Position numbers and translations under genes: made by a program. Positions 12,201 to 15,369 of a DNA stretch of 15,369 nt are shown here, in pieces (the stretch's first letter is position 1; each line of letters begins with the position of its first letter). The DNA is taken from the NCBI RefSeq assembly GCF_000003605.2, contig NW_003108590.1, positions 161,102-176,470 of the forward strand. The letters run 5' to 3'. The notes beneath the pieces are model-generated. The model had not been told where the DNA came from. It made no database searches and worked only from the letters and a program-made list of their open reading frames with translations. This DNA comes from Saccoglossus kowalevskii. Lineage: Eukaryota; Hemichordata; Enteropneusta; Harrimaniidae.

Positions 12201-13677
12201 CTTAAACACCAATGAACACCTTCTCAAAAACGTAAGCATATCCACATATAAGCCATAACATTTTTTTTTTTGTCCACTTTGAATCAAATCAAAGCATATC
12301 TAAGCTTGACATAAAAAATAAAACGATTAACCCCTTGTTAAATGAGGTGTTAACATGCTGTAAGTTGAAAAATAGAAAACATGCTTGGATGATTCAGATC
12401 ATTTGTCTGAGTAACGAAGGATGCGTAATTCATGTTTATTCATAATACATGTGTTGTTCATTTCTACATGTAGGTGTCCATGTTCAAAGGTGCTGAAGAT
12501 AGTTTCTTTCGAACACTATCACCAATGCTAAGACATCTACTGTATCTACCAAATGATTACATTGTTAGAAAAGGAGATGTTGGGAATGAAATGTACTTCA
12601 TACATAGAGGAACCGTAAGTATTCATCCATAATAACTAATATGATTTGTAGATTGCTAACTGCTGCGTTGCTATGTAAATTTCGAATATAAACATCCAAT
12701 AATTATCCAATTATAATGAATTATACAATGCTATATTTGGATTTGAAGACAATATTCTGGGCTAATGAAATCAACGTCTAATCCAGTATGGTTGTATGCT
12801 TTACTGCAAAGTACCTTATTTTTCATTTGGAATTTATTTTCATTGAAATGATGATTCAGTGAAGATAAAATCTAGCATATATAATTTTTTCCTATATTTT
12901 ACATTCAACTCATCAAAAAAACAGTGAAAATAAATTCCATACAGAACACCCAAAAAGTCGTAATTAATTCCAGCTAAAATAATAAAAGTATTTTACAGTA
13001 TTATTATAATAGTATTTACCAACTCGCATTTAAAAATTAAAACTCTGATACAATATTATGGTTTATGATCCTGTTTGCTAAAAGTTTATTGACACATACT
13101 GTATTTGCTCTGAATGACAATGACAAAAATGTGTCTATGGCCAACTTTTTTTTTATTTTTATGGCCAACTTAATGATCCTTTATGCAATAAATGCAATTT
13201 GGGATTAATTACTAATGATTATTCTTCTAAATAGAAGATATATGGTAATAAATTTGAAATGATTCTATCATTGTGATGTCTTATTCAGCATTCCCATTGC
13301 ACTCTTTGATTTACTAGTACTTGGATAACTCTGTGTCTACCCTGGGGATCAATTTCAGGGCGACACATGGTGTCACGGTGGCTCATTTATGTGTGATGTA
13401 TCTTTTTTTTCAGGTTGAGAGACTATCAAATGACAGTGGTAAAATACTTGGGGTTGGAGACTACTTTGACGATATCAACTTAGTATACGACGTTCCAAGG
13501 AGTTGTTCGTACTGTGCAACTGTGCATGTAGATGTGTATGCCTTATCAAGAGATGACCTACAGAGCGTACTCAAGCACTATCCCATAGTTGAAGCACAGA
13601 TAAAAGACATTGCAGCAGAAATGTACGGTGAATCGTCGTCTTCATTTGCCGAGAACAACGGTGTTTATCTTGGATAA
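216..13677 (+). CDS. CNGK: CNGK/tetraKCNG-type tandem-repeat K+-selective cyclic-nucleotide-gated channel, 3' half, 22 exons
   Basis: Joined exons: 216-299, 763-839 (alternative end 827), 1005-1066, 1381-1436, 1718-1905, 2408-2511, 2884-3027, 3149-3310, 3408-3524, 3629-3762, 4643-4799, 6317-6446, 7818-8050, 8234-8305, 8436-8701, 9587-9717, 10276-10389, 10905-11032, 11916-11998, 12141-12231, 12474-12614, 13414-13677. All introns are GT-AG, phases match at every junction, and the result is 978 residues open to a TAA stop. Seen: two successive 6-TM/pore/C-linker/CNBD units on one chain, both with GYGD selectivity filters. Known: a CNG-like S4 and CNBD combined with a K+-type filter in a pseudotetrameric chain is the hallmark of CNGK, the cGMP-opened K+ channel of sea-urchin sperm flagella. 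Inferred: these are repeats 3 and 4, so the 5' half of the gene is outside the window. A two-repeat protein is formally possible. EAG/HCN/KCNH channels have one repeat per chain and do not fit. Confidence 0.93.
300..762 (+). other. Intron 1
   Basis: 463 bp, strong GTAAGT donor and a long poly-T tract before the AG at 761-762. T-rich and A-rich runs only; no recognisable element. Confidence 0.8.
763..839 (+). CDS. CNGK: Visible exon 2: repeat 3, S3
   Basis: Encodes TNFMFDLVACFPTELIAFAI, the S3 signature of CNG/CNGK channels (FDLVA.FP.EL). Two weak donors are possible, exon end 839 (before GTTTGT) or 827 (before GTTCAT). Both keep phase 1 and both join to GYAIHVY in the next exon, differing by four residues (SFSG). 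I prefer 839 because the S3-S4 spacing then agrees better with the last repeat (22 versus 21 residues up to the equivalent S4 arginine). Confidence 0.8.
1005..1066 (+). CDS. CNGK: Visible exon 3: repeat 3, S4 voltage-sensor helix
   Basis: Encodes YAIHVYALVRLNRILGVYRL after a split Gly. RLNRIL..YR is the typical S4 of CNG/CNGK channels. It carries only three arginines with R-x2-R-x5-R spacing, fewer than in classical voltage-gated K+ channels. The exon ends in phase 0 at a consensus GTAAGT donor. A branch-point-like TAATAAC precedes the acceptor. Confidence 0.87.
1067..1380 (+). other. Intron 3
   Basis: 314 bp GT-AG intron, ending GTCAACACAG. Short ORFs inside have no similarity to the channel. 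No element recognised. Confidence 0.75.
1381..1436 (+). CDS. CNGK: Visible exon 4: repeat 3, S4-S5 linker
   Basis: Encodes PLAFNFLESGVEHETGFI plus two bases of an Arg codon, the acidic S4-S5 linker that follows S4 in CNG-type channels. It is a very short exon (56 nt), supported by phase 0 entry, phase 2 exit and continuity with the S5 exon. Confidence 0.85.
1718..1905 (+). CDS. CNGK: Visible exon 5: repeat 3, S5 and extracellular turret
   Basis: Encodes EVKFLFYLLKFIHLLACLWF (S5), then a long extracellular loop beginning INACPP. The loop contains one N-glycosylation sequon (NDS), and a second (NMT) is created across the junction with the next exon. It exits in phase 1 at A|GTAAGT. The turret is clearly longer than that of the last repeat. 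Confidence 0.9.
1906..2407 (+). other. Intron 5, containing a repeat copy
   Basis: 502 bp. The part from about 2041 to 2200 resembles sequence in the intron at 10619-10830 (separate entry). The rest holds nothing recognisable. Confidence 0.75.
2041..2200 (+). repeat. Diverged interspersed repeat, copy A
   Basis: The core at 2123-2156 (TTCATTTCCAG followed by AATAATGAAAAATATG) matches 10748-10781 with four mismatches, all transitions, and weaker similarity continues on both sides. Two diverged copies in the same orientation in separate introns suggest a dispersed element of unknown class. Ends are approximate. Confidence 0.5.
2408..2511 (+). CDS. CNGK: Visible exon 6: repeat 3, pore helix and selectivity filter
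   Basis: Encodes AESIAGQYIVSLYW, the pore helix, then the filter SVGYGDIHA, with GYGD at 2476-2487. GYGD is the K+-channel signature and contrasts with the non-selective cation pores of classical CNG channels, so K+ selectivity is inferred. Ser replaces the usual Thr of TVGYG. Consensus donor GTGAGT, phase 0. Confidence 0.95.
2512..2883 (+). other. Intron 6
   Basis: 372 bp, AT-rich, ending in a T-rich tract and TTTACAG. No element seen. Confidence 0.8.
2884..3027 (+). CDS. CNGK: Visible exon 7: repeat 3, S6 and start of C-linker
   Basis: Encodes MVIALLSMIIGIVFFGYIIA (S6) followed by ASLANADAQRARYQEKL, the conserved S6/C-linker junction of CNG/HCN-type channels (NA...R..(F/Y)Q). S6 lines the inner pore and the C-linker transmits ligand binding to the gate. 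48 codons, phase 0 on both sides. Confidence 0.93.
3149..3310 (+). CDS. CNGK: Visible exon 8: repeat 3, C-linker
   Basis: Encodes the A'-D' helical C-linker: LQRRVIGFYQYLWMRTKGVD followed by SLFDGLPLSLKADV. LQ(R/K)RV..(Y/F)Y.YLW...KG(V/I)D is diagnostic of CNG-family C-linkers. Phase 0 on both sides, 54 codons. Confidence 0.94.
3408..3524 (+). CDS. CNGK: Visible exon 9: repeat 3, end of C-linker and first CNBD strands
   Basis: Encodes VPLFQDTEIGFQKML, then YLGGEYIVKKHDIGSE, matching the start of a CNBD (A-helix, then (Y/F)IV.KGD.G.E). The usual Gly of KGD is His here. 39 codons, phase 0 on both sides, donor GTATGC. Confidence 0.92.
3629..3762 (+). CDS. CNGK: Visible exon 10: repeat 3 CNBD beta-roll and phosphate-binding cassette
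   Basis: Encodes MFFIHRGIVEVVSEDG, then FFGEISLVFSVPRTASI. The cassette is intact: FGE at 3713-3721 (the Glu normally contacts the ribose 2'-OH), the phosphate-binding Arg at 3746-3748 and the following Thr at 3749-3751, a residue that favours cGMP in CNG channels. It should therefore bind cyclic nucleotide, probably cGMP. Phase 2 exit at AG|GTGAGC. Confidence 0.95.
3763..4642 (+). other. Intron 10
   Basis: 880 bp. It contains a perfect hairpin at 3971-3988 (CTTGCC/GGCAAG arms) and an imperfect foldback whose arms are about 4401-4434 and 4527-4552. No coding sequence recognised. Confidence 0.7.
4643..4799 (+). CDS. CNGK: Visible exon 11: repeat 3 CNBD end, B/C helices
   Basis: The first base completes the Arg of SIR, followed by AQNNCDLFVLTKEDLDRVL and HYPIIKEQI, the last beta strand and the B and C helices that close over the ligand. 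A basic segment (RKRSKQ) and TPQP follow, leaving the folded domain. Phase 0 exit at GTAAGT. Confidence 0.93.
5088..5918. mobile_element. Putative non-autonomous element with 12-bp terminal inverted repeats
   Basis: TAGCTCCGCTGT at 5088-5099 and its exact reverse complement ACAGCGGAGCTA at 5907-5918 bracket 831 bp. If the outer TA on each side is the target duplication, the ends are GCTCCGCTGT, a Tc1/mariner-like arrangement. A further inverted copy, AGCGGAGCT at 5111-5119, pairs with 5089-5097 to form a 9-bp stem with a 13-nt loop. The interior carries no transposase, only a tandem array. It could instead be a satellite-bearing dispersed repeat. Confidence 0.55.
5171..5895 (+). repeat. Minisatellite-like tandem array, 157-bp unit, about 4.5 copies
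   Basis: The landmark GACTTCTTSTTGAAAACYRC begins at 5171, 5328, 5485 and 5642, exactly 157 bp apart. A diverged copy begins near 5806, 164 bp on, after a short insertion containing TACCGGTA. The second and third copies are nearly identical; the outer copies are more diverged. The unit ends in TTTTTGGTAAAAAATGATATTTT. The short ORF through copy 1 is repeat sequence, not a gene. Confidence 0.9.
6317..6446 (+). CDS. CNGK: Visible exon 12: charged inter-repeat linker
   Basis: Encodes a low-complexity hydrophilic segment rich in Lys, Asp, Asn and Ser: AKPSASASKQEKIDEKPEDD, then a Lys/Asp-rich stretch, ending QPSGAGGPG. No domain is recognised. It connects the CNBD of repeat 3 to the pre-S1 region of repeat 4 on the cytoplasmic side. 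It enters in phase 0 and exits in phase 1, so skipping this exon would break the frame. Strong CTGTCAG acceptor and GTAAGT donor support it. Confidence 0.85.
6447..7817 (+). other. Intron 12
   Basis: 1371 bp. It contains the 12-bp palindrome ACTACCGGTAGT at 6645-6656, a GC-richer patch at about 6700-6790 and a hairpin at 7261-7280 (GAGATATT/AATATCTC). The stretch of about 7060-7420 has more complex sequence and may be an old dispersed repeat, with no second copy in the window. No coding sequence found. Confidence 0.65.
7818..8050 (+). CDS. CNGK: Visible exon 13: end of linker, pre-S1 and S1 of repeat 4
   Basis: The first two bases complete a Gly; PSGSGIIDELTIDLESDIL continues the linker. A pre-S1 segment, FVLDPDSRFVRYLKYVSC, follows (the (V/L)(I/L).P.S.....W/Y..V pattern of CNG/HCN/KCNH channels). 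S1 is VSCVLGFVTSWTIIYE. The exon spans cytosolic linker to membrane entry of the last repeat. Phase 0 exit at GTGAGA. Confidence 0.92.
8234..8305 (+). CDS. CNGK: Visible exon 14: repeat 4, S2
   Basis: Encodes AAFQHHNIGIIIFSYICEAI, then FWFE. This is the S1-S2 loop and S2 helix; S2 of this family usually ends in an acidic/aromatic pattern such as this. 24 codons, phase 0 on both sides, acceptor CTTTGCAG, donor GTGAGT. Confidence 0.88.
8436..8701 (+). CDS. CNGK: Visible exon 15: repeat 4, S2 end through S4-S5 linker
   Basis: One exon covers what repeat 3 splits over four. It contains IYIKFHVSF (end of S2), a loop ending NHYFRSTNGF, S3 VVDVVAALPIDIFALCGG, and S4 MALSLLRLIHLLRLVRV (8610-8660), then the S4-S5 linker SQFFSSWEKELDI. 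S4 has three arginines in R-x5-R-x2-R order with His at one usual Arg position. Phase 2 exit at AA|GTGAGT. Confidence 0.94.
8702..9586 (+). other. Intron 15
   Basis: 885 bp, poly-T near the donor and a TTTTTCCTCCAG acceptor. The middle (about 9070-9290) looks like a dispersed repeat (separate entry). Confidence 0.75.
9070..9290 (+). repeat. Candidate dispersed repeat, hairpin-led
   Basis: It begins with a small hairpin, CTCTG-TCG-CAGAG (9076-9088), followed by TGTCTGTCCATCCGTCTGTA and then GATCCAATTTGAACAAAATT. The layout of hairpin, then a GTCYGTC-type tract, then a TCCAATTKG-type phrase is the same as the start of the element at 5088. This suggests a related family, but the sequences are too diverged for certainty and the boundaries are guesses. 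Confidence 0.35.
9587..9717 (+). CDS. CNGK: Visible exon 16: repeat 4, S5 and turret
   Basis: The first base completes an Asn. VLSVRLCKFLVELFLLIHLF, then ASIWYVIACP, is S5, aligning without gaps to repeat 3 through IHL and ACP. A short turret with a second Cys (PLGNCMAGTWADHE) follows. Phase 1 exit at G|GTAGGT, as in the equivalent exon of repeat 3. Confidence 0.93.
9718..10275 (+). other. Intron 16
   Basis: 558 bp, AT-rich. It contains a perfect 16-bp palindrome, ATATCATGCATGATAT, at 9772-9787. No coding sequence or known element. Confidence 0.75.
10276..10389 (+). CDS. CNGK: Visible exon 17: repeat 4, pore helix and selectivity filter
   Basis: Encodes G-NINTSIMKQYCDCIYWCV (pore helix, unusually Cys-rich), then the filter TSTGYGDLHA with GYGD at 10350-10361. 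As in repeat 3, the filter Thr of TVGYG is Ser, and here the Val is Thr. NTS is a possible N-glycosylation site in the turret. Phase 1 exit at G|GTGAGT. Confidence 0.95.
10390..10904 (+). other. Intron 17, containing a repeat copy
   Basis: 515 bp. About 10619-10830 is the second copy of the repeat also present at 2041-2200. The preceding part (10490-10615) has a little more GC, including CCTGCACATGCGCAGG, an imperfect palindrome. Confidence 0.7.
10619..10830 (+). repeat. Diverged interspersed repeat, copy B
   Basis: Same orientation as copy A. Its core at 10748-10781 matches 2123-2156 at 30 of 34 positions by eye. Flanking similarity includes TTCACRAAATA upstream and CAGAMWAATTTGG downstream. 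Class unknown. Confidence 0.5.
10905..11032 (+). CDS. CNGK: Visible exon 18: repeat 4, S6
   Basis: The first two bases complete Val. FASFVMIVGQLIFGFILGNI (S6) is followed by ASTLANADSNRVSFEEHL, the S6/C-linker junction, closely matching repeat 3 (ASLANADAQR). Phase 0 exit at GTAATG. Confidence 0.94.
11033..11915 (+). other. Intron 18
   Basis: 883 bp, with the small palindromes CATACC-GA-GGTATG (11483-11496) and ACTATTATAATAGT (11568-11581). The stretch from about 11526 (TTAAAGGGGAGACTG) looks like the edge of a dispersed repeat, but this cannot be confirmed here. No coding sequence. Confidence 0.65.
11916..11998 (+). CDS. CNGK: Visible exon 19: repeat 4, C-linker first part
   Basis: Encodes DMMKDQGLTSKLQKRVVNYY, then DYLWMRN, the same LQ(K/R)RV...Y.YLWMR motif as repeat 3. 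It exits in phase 2 at AA|GTATGA inside the WMRNKGVD motif, an intron absent from repeat 3. Confidence 0.92.
12141..12231 (+). CDS. CNGK: Visible exon 20: repeat 4, C-linker second part
   Basis: The first base completes Lys. GVDARGLFKDAPSCMHAEIC, then LNTNEHLLKN. It aligns with GVDPDSLFDGLPLSLKADV of repeat 3 and ends at exactly the same place before V.(L/M)F. Phase 0 exit, donor GTAAGC. Confidence 0.92.
12474..12614 (+). CDS. CNGK: Visible exon 21: repeat 4, CNBD first half
   Basis: Encodes VSMFKGAEDSFFRTLSPMLR, then YLPNDYIVRKGDVGNEMYFI and HRGT. This is the A-helix and first strands of the CNBD with the conserved YIV.KGD.G.EM.FI..G pattern. 47 codons, phase 0 on both sides. Nothing degenerate is visible in this half. 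Confidence 0.94.
12615..13413 (+). other. Intron 21
   Basis: 799 bp, AT-rich, ending in a TCTTTTTTTTCAG acceptor. The coding frame of the last exon stays open upstream to 13321, but that part does not resemble a CNBD. No element seen. Confidence 0.8.
13414..13677 (+). CDS. CNGK: Visible exon 22 (last): repeat 4, degenerate phosphate-binding cassette, C-terminus and stop
   Basis: Encodes VERLSNDSGKILGVGDYF, then FDDINLVYDVPRSCSYCA, ALSRDDLQSVLKHYPIVEAQ, and a Ser-rich tail ending NGVYLG before TAA. The cassette is altered: FGE of repeat 3 is FDD here (13465-13473), and PRT is PRS (Arg 13498-13500, Ser 13501-13503). The Arg remains, but the Gly and the ribose-contacting Glu are gone, so nucleotide binding is probably weak or lost. 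The fold and B/C helices look intact. Confidence 0.95.
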   Translation, partial: VERLSNDSGKILGVGDYFDDINLVYDVPRSCSYCATVHVDVYALSRDDLQSVLKHYPIVEAQIKDIAAEMYGESSSSFAENNGVYLG

Positions 13678-13794
13678 CTCGTTGGTTACCACTGCCAAAA
13701 CTTTGCTATGCACTTTCGAAAAGATAGCAGTTCACGTTGTATTTACATTTGGTGTAAGGATGAAGCAGCATATTCTTCTGAACCAAAATGGCGA

Positions 13795-13800
13795 AATAAA
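13795..13800 (+). terminator. Proximal polyadenylation signal AATAAA
   Basis: It lies 118 bp after the stop and is followed by a GT-rich stretch (TTATTGTGTTGTAGTTGTT) that suits a downstream element. Use would give a very short 3' UTR. Confidence 0.55.
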
Positions 13801-14222
13801 ACTTATTGTGTTGTAGTTGTTAAGAAGCCGATATAGTTTATTATTGTTTTTTACTGTCTCAGGATAAATAGACTTTTTACAATGAATGTTAATGTATAGT
13901 ATCTTTCAAGTTTGTAAATAAGGATGTTGTTGTTTTAGATAAAATAATATTAAGCCAAAATGAGAATTAATGTTGATGCTTAGTGTCAAGGGAGCCAATG
14001 GTTTGCAAGATGGTCCATTTTTTTTTTTAATATTTGCAAAGTTTACATTTGAGAATACAGGCAGGTGTAATTTAATCCAGTTAAAGGGTTGCCATACTTT
14101 TACTTGATTGTACGAATTACCATTACTCTCAGAAATGTCAAATAATACATTGCTTTCACTGGTCTTTAATTTTATATTTTTTAATTGTTGAATTTTCTCA
14201 CCAAGAGAGCATTTTAAAGAAG

Positions 14223-14228
14223 AATAAA
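14223..14228 (+). terminator. AATAAA hexamer
   Basis: A match in AT-rich sequence with no clear GT-rich downstream element; probably incidental. Confidence 0.2.
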
Positions 14229-14447
14229 AAGGGCAATATTTTAGTTTAATCCAGTTGTTATTCATAAAAAAAATGTTATGAATTCAACCTAATATACAAA
14301 TGTACCTTACTTGAGGAGCCAGAGTTTTTTAAGCAAAATTTACTGCCATCTAGTAGACTGCCATGCTTACTGCGTAGAGGTGCTTTTCTCATTTCAAATC
14401 AGCATGCAATAATATAGTTACATGTACCATGCAAAGTTCTACCCCGC

Positions 14448-14474
14448 CTCTCTCTCTCTCTCTTTCTCTCTCTT
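14448..14474 (+). repeat. CT microsatellite
   Basis: About 13 CT units interrupted by a TTT: the CTCTCT run continues from 14448 into TTTCTCTCTCT. It lies in the possible long 3' UTR. Confidence 0.9.
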
Positions 14475-14739
14475 TATCCATTCCTTGATGGTACAGTTGT
14501 GAGCTATTTTCATGTAATGAAATATGGTTTATCAGGTCAAAGGCCGAATATGGGCTGTGCAATTTCACATTTAAGAATGTGGGCTTTCAGGGTTGAGATT
14601 TTTTAAGTTGCTGCTTTAGTTTCATCCTTTTAACTAACTTTATTCCGATAAAACCGAAAAATTGTACATAGAAAAAAAAAATAACCAAACAACACTGCAC
14701 TTTATTTGTTCTTTTCAACTGTTGATATTGCTAGCTGTA

Positions 14740-14745
14740 AATAAA
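14740..14745 (+). terminator. AATAAA hexamer
   Basis: Within GTAAATAAATCC, with only a weak GT tract (AGTTGTA) downstream. Possible alternative site. Confidence 0.25.
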
Positions 14746-14903
14746 TCCCTAACAGTTGTAAACACTTATCTTTATTGCTATTTATTTATGCAATTATGCA
14801 AACCTCAAAAGTTCTGAGGTTTCTGTAATTTGTTCATGACTATTATCAAACCAGACCAAGAATGGGCTGCTTGTAATTACTGTAAATATTTTACAGATTT
14901 TTG

Positions 14904-14909
14904 AATAAA
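14904..14909 (+). terminator. Distal polyadenylation signal AATAAA
   Basis: Followed within 50 bp by TTTTGTGTTCTTGAATTGTTTTGTG, a good downstream element by composition. The best candidate for a long 3' UTR isoform. Confidence 0.5.
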
Positions 14910-14930
14910 TTTCATGTATTATATAATTTT

Positions 14931-15369
14931 GTGTTCTTGAATTGTTTTGTGCATATTAATCAGACATAATTAACATAATTAAATATTTCTTGACAAATTA
15001 AGCCTATCAACTCAGATTCAGATCAAATCTGCTATCGGGGAATGCATTGCATGCAAATTTCTGATGACAACCAGCTTTCTAGAATGTTACGGATAAAAGC
15101 AAAATGGCTATTGAAGTTCACCACTGCAATGCTTTCCTACAGCGATTTCATGTTTATATTTTACCACATTACCCCTGGTATTAGTTTCAAAAATATAGTA
15201 TAATTGGGAAATAATCTGCAACGATACAGTATGTTAAACTGTAAAATAACCGCTCTGCATTATCTCCTCATTTATAATATACCTTGTCACATGTTGTATG
15301 GTCCTGATGTAGGATGCATCTGTTTTCTAAAGCCTCTATTGTAGCCTCATACAAGGCAGTAATGTGTTT
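14931..15369. other. Downstream intergenic sequence
   Basis: AT-rich, no ORF of note, no RNA gene and no repeat recognised. No sign of a neighbouring gene. Confidence 0.6.

Larger units (their letters stand above)
13678..14930 (+). other. 3' untranslated region (end uncertain)
   Basis: No splice signal is needed after the stop. The UTR may end soon after the first AATAAA (13795) or extend to about 14925 if the last one (14904) is used. The region is AT-rich with no coding sequence. A 119-codon antisense ORF (14265-13906) is not recognisable as a protein. Confidence 0.55.

Noticed and set aside
13321-13413. Upstream in-frame extension of the last exon
   Set aside because: The sequence does not resemble a CNBD, and the acceptor TTTTTTTTCAG at 13403-13413 gives an exact phase 0 join to HRGT of the previous exon.
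13906-14265. 119-codon antisense ORF in the 3' region
   Set aside because: No recognisable motif, AT-rich composition and no splice or promoter context; most likely chance.

Overview
The window is metazoan nuclear DNA: AT-rich (roughly one third G+C by eye), with a coding sequence cut into many short exons by GT-AG introns, long T-rich acceptor tracts, introns carrying interspersed repeats, and a polyadenylated 3' region. The only gene I can support is the 3' half of a large ion-channel gene on the + strand, running from an exon at 216 to a TAA stop at 13675-13677. Its visible 22 exons join with matching phases into one 978-residue open reading frame. No credible gene lies on the - strand, and no RNA gene or CRISPR array was seen.

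The product is a tandem-repeat, K+-selective, cyclic-nucleotide-gated channel of the CNGK (tetraKCNG) type, best known from sea-urchin sperm. Two consecutive channel repeats are visible. The first (216-4799; called repeat 3 here because the family normally has four repeats and the next one is last) enters at the S2/S3 region. It continues through S4, S5, a GYGD pore, S6, the C-linker and a canonical cyclic-nucleotide-binding domain (CNBD). A charged low-complexity linker (6317-6446 and the start of 7818-8050) leads to the last repeat (repeat 4, 7818-13677). That repeat is complete, from a pre-S1 segment and S1 through a second GYGD pore to a CNBD with a degenerate phosphate-binding cassette, followed by a short tail. 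Repeats 1, 2 and the start of repeat 3, with the promoter, lie upstream of the window.

The long introns hold repeats. The main one is an 831-bp segment (5088-5918) bracketed by a perfect 12-bp inverted repeat starting with TA and filled with about 4.5 copies of a 157-bp tandem unit. There is also a possibly related element at about 9070-9290, a diverged repeat pair at about 2041-2200 and 10619-10830, and several short palindromes. Downstream of the stop are four AATAAA hexamers, a CT microsatellite and otherwise featureless AT-rich DNA.

The family, the TACATGTA/TACCGGTA-rich non-coding DNA and the repeat style suggest a marine invertebrate. An echinoderm or hemichordate is plausible, but a mollusc or other lineage cannot be excluded from sequence alone. 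In sea urchins this channel opens on cGMP and hyperpolarises the sperm flagellum during chemotaxis. The repeat 3/repeat 4 CNBD asymmetry seen here fits the published idea that a single binding site, in the third repeat, does the gating.
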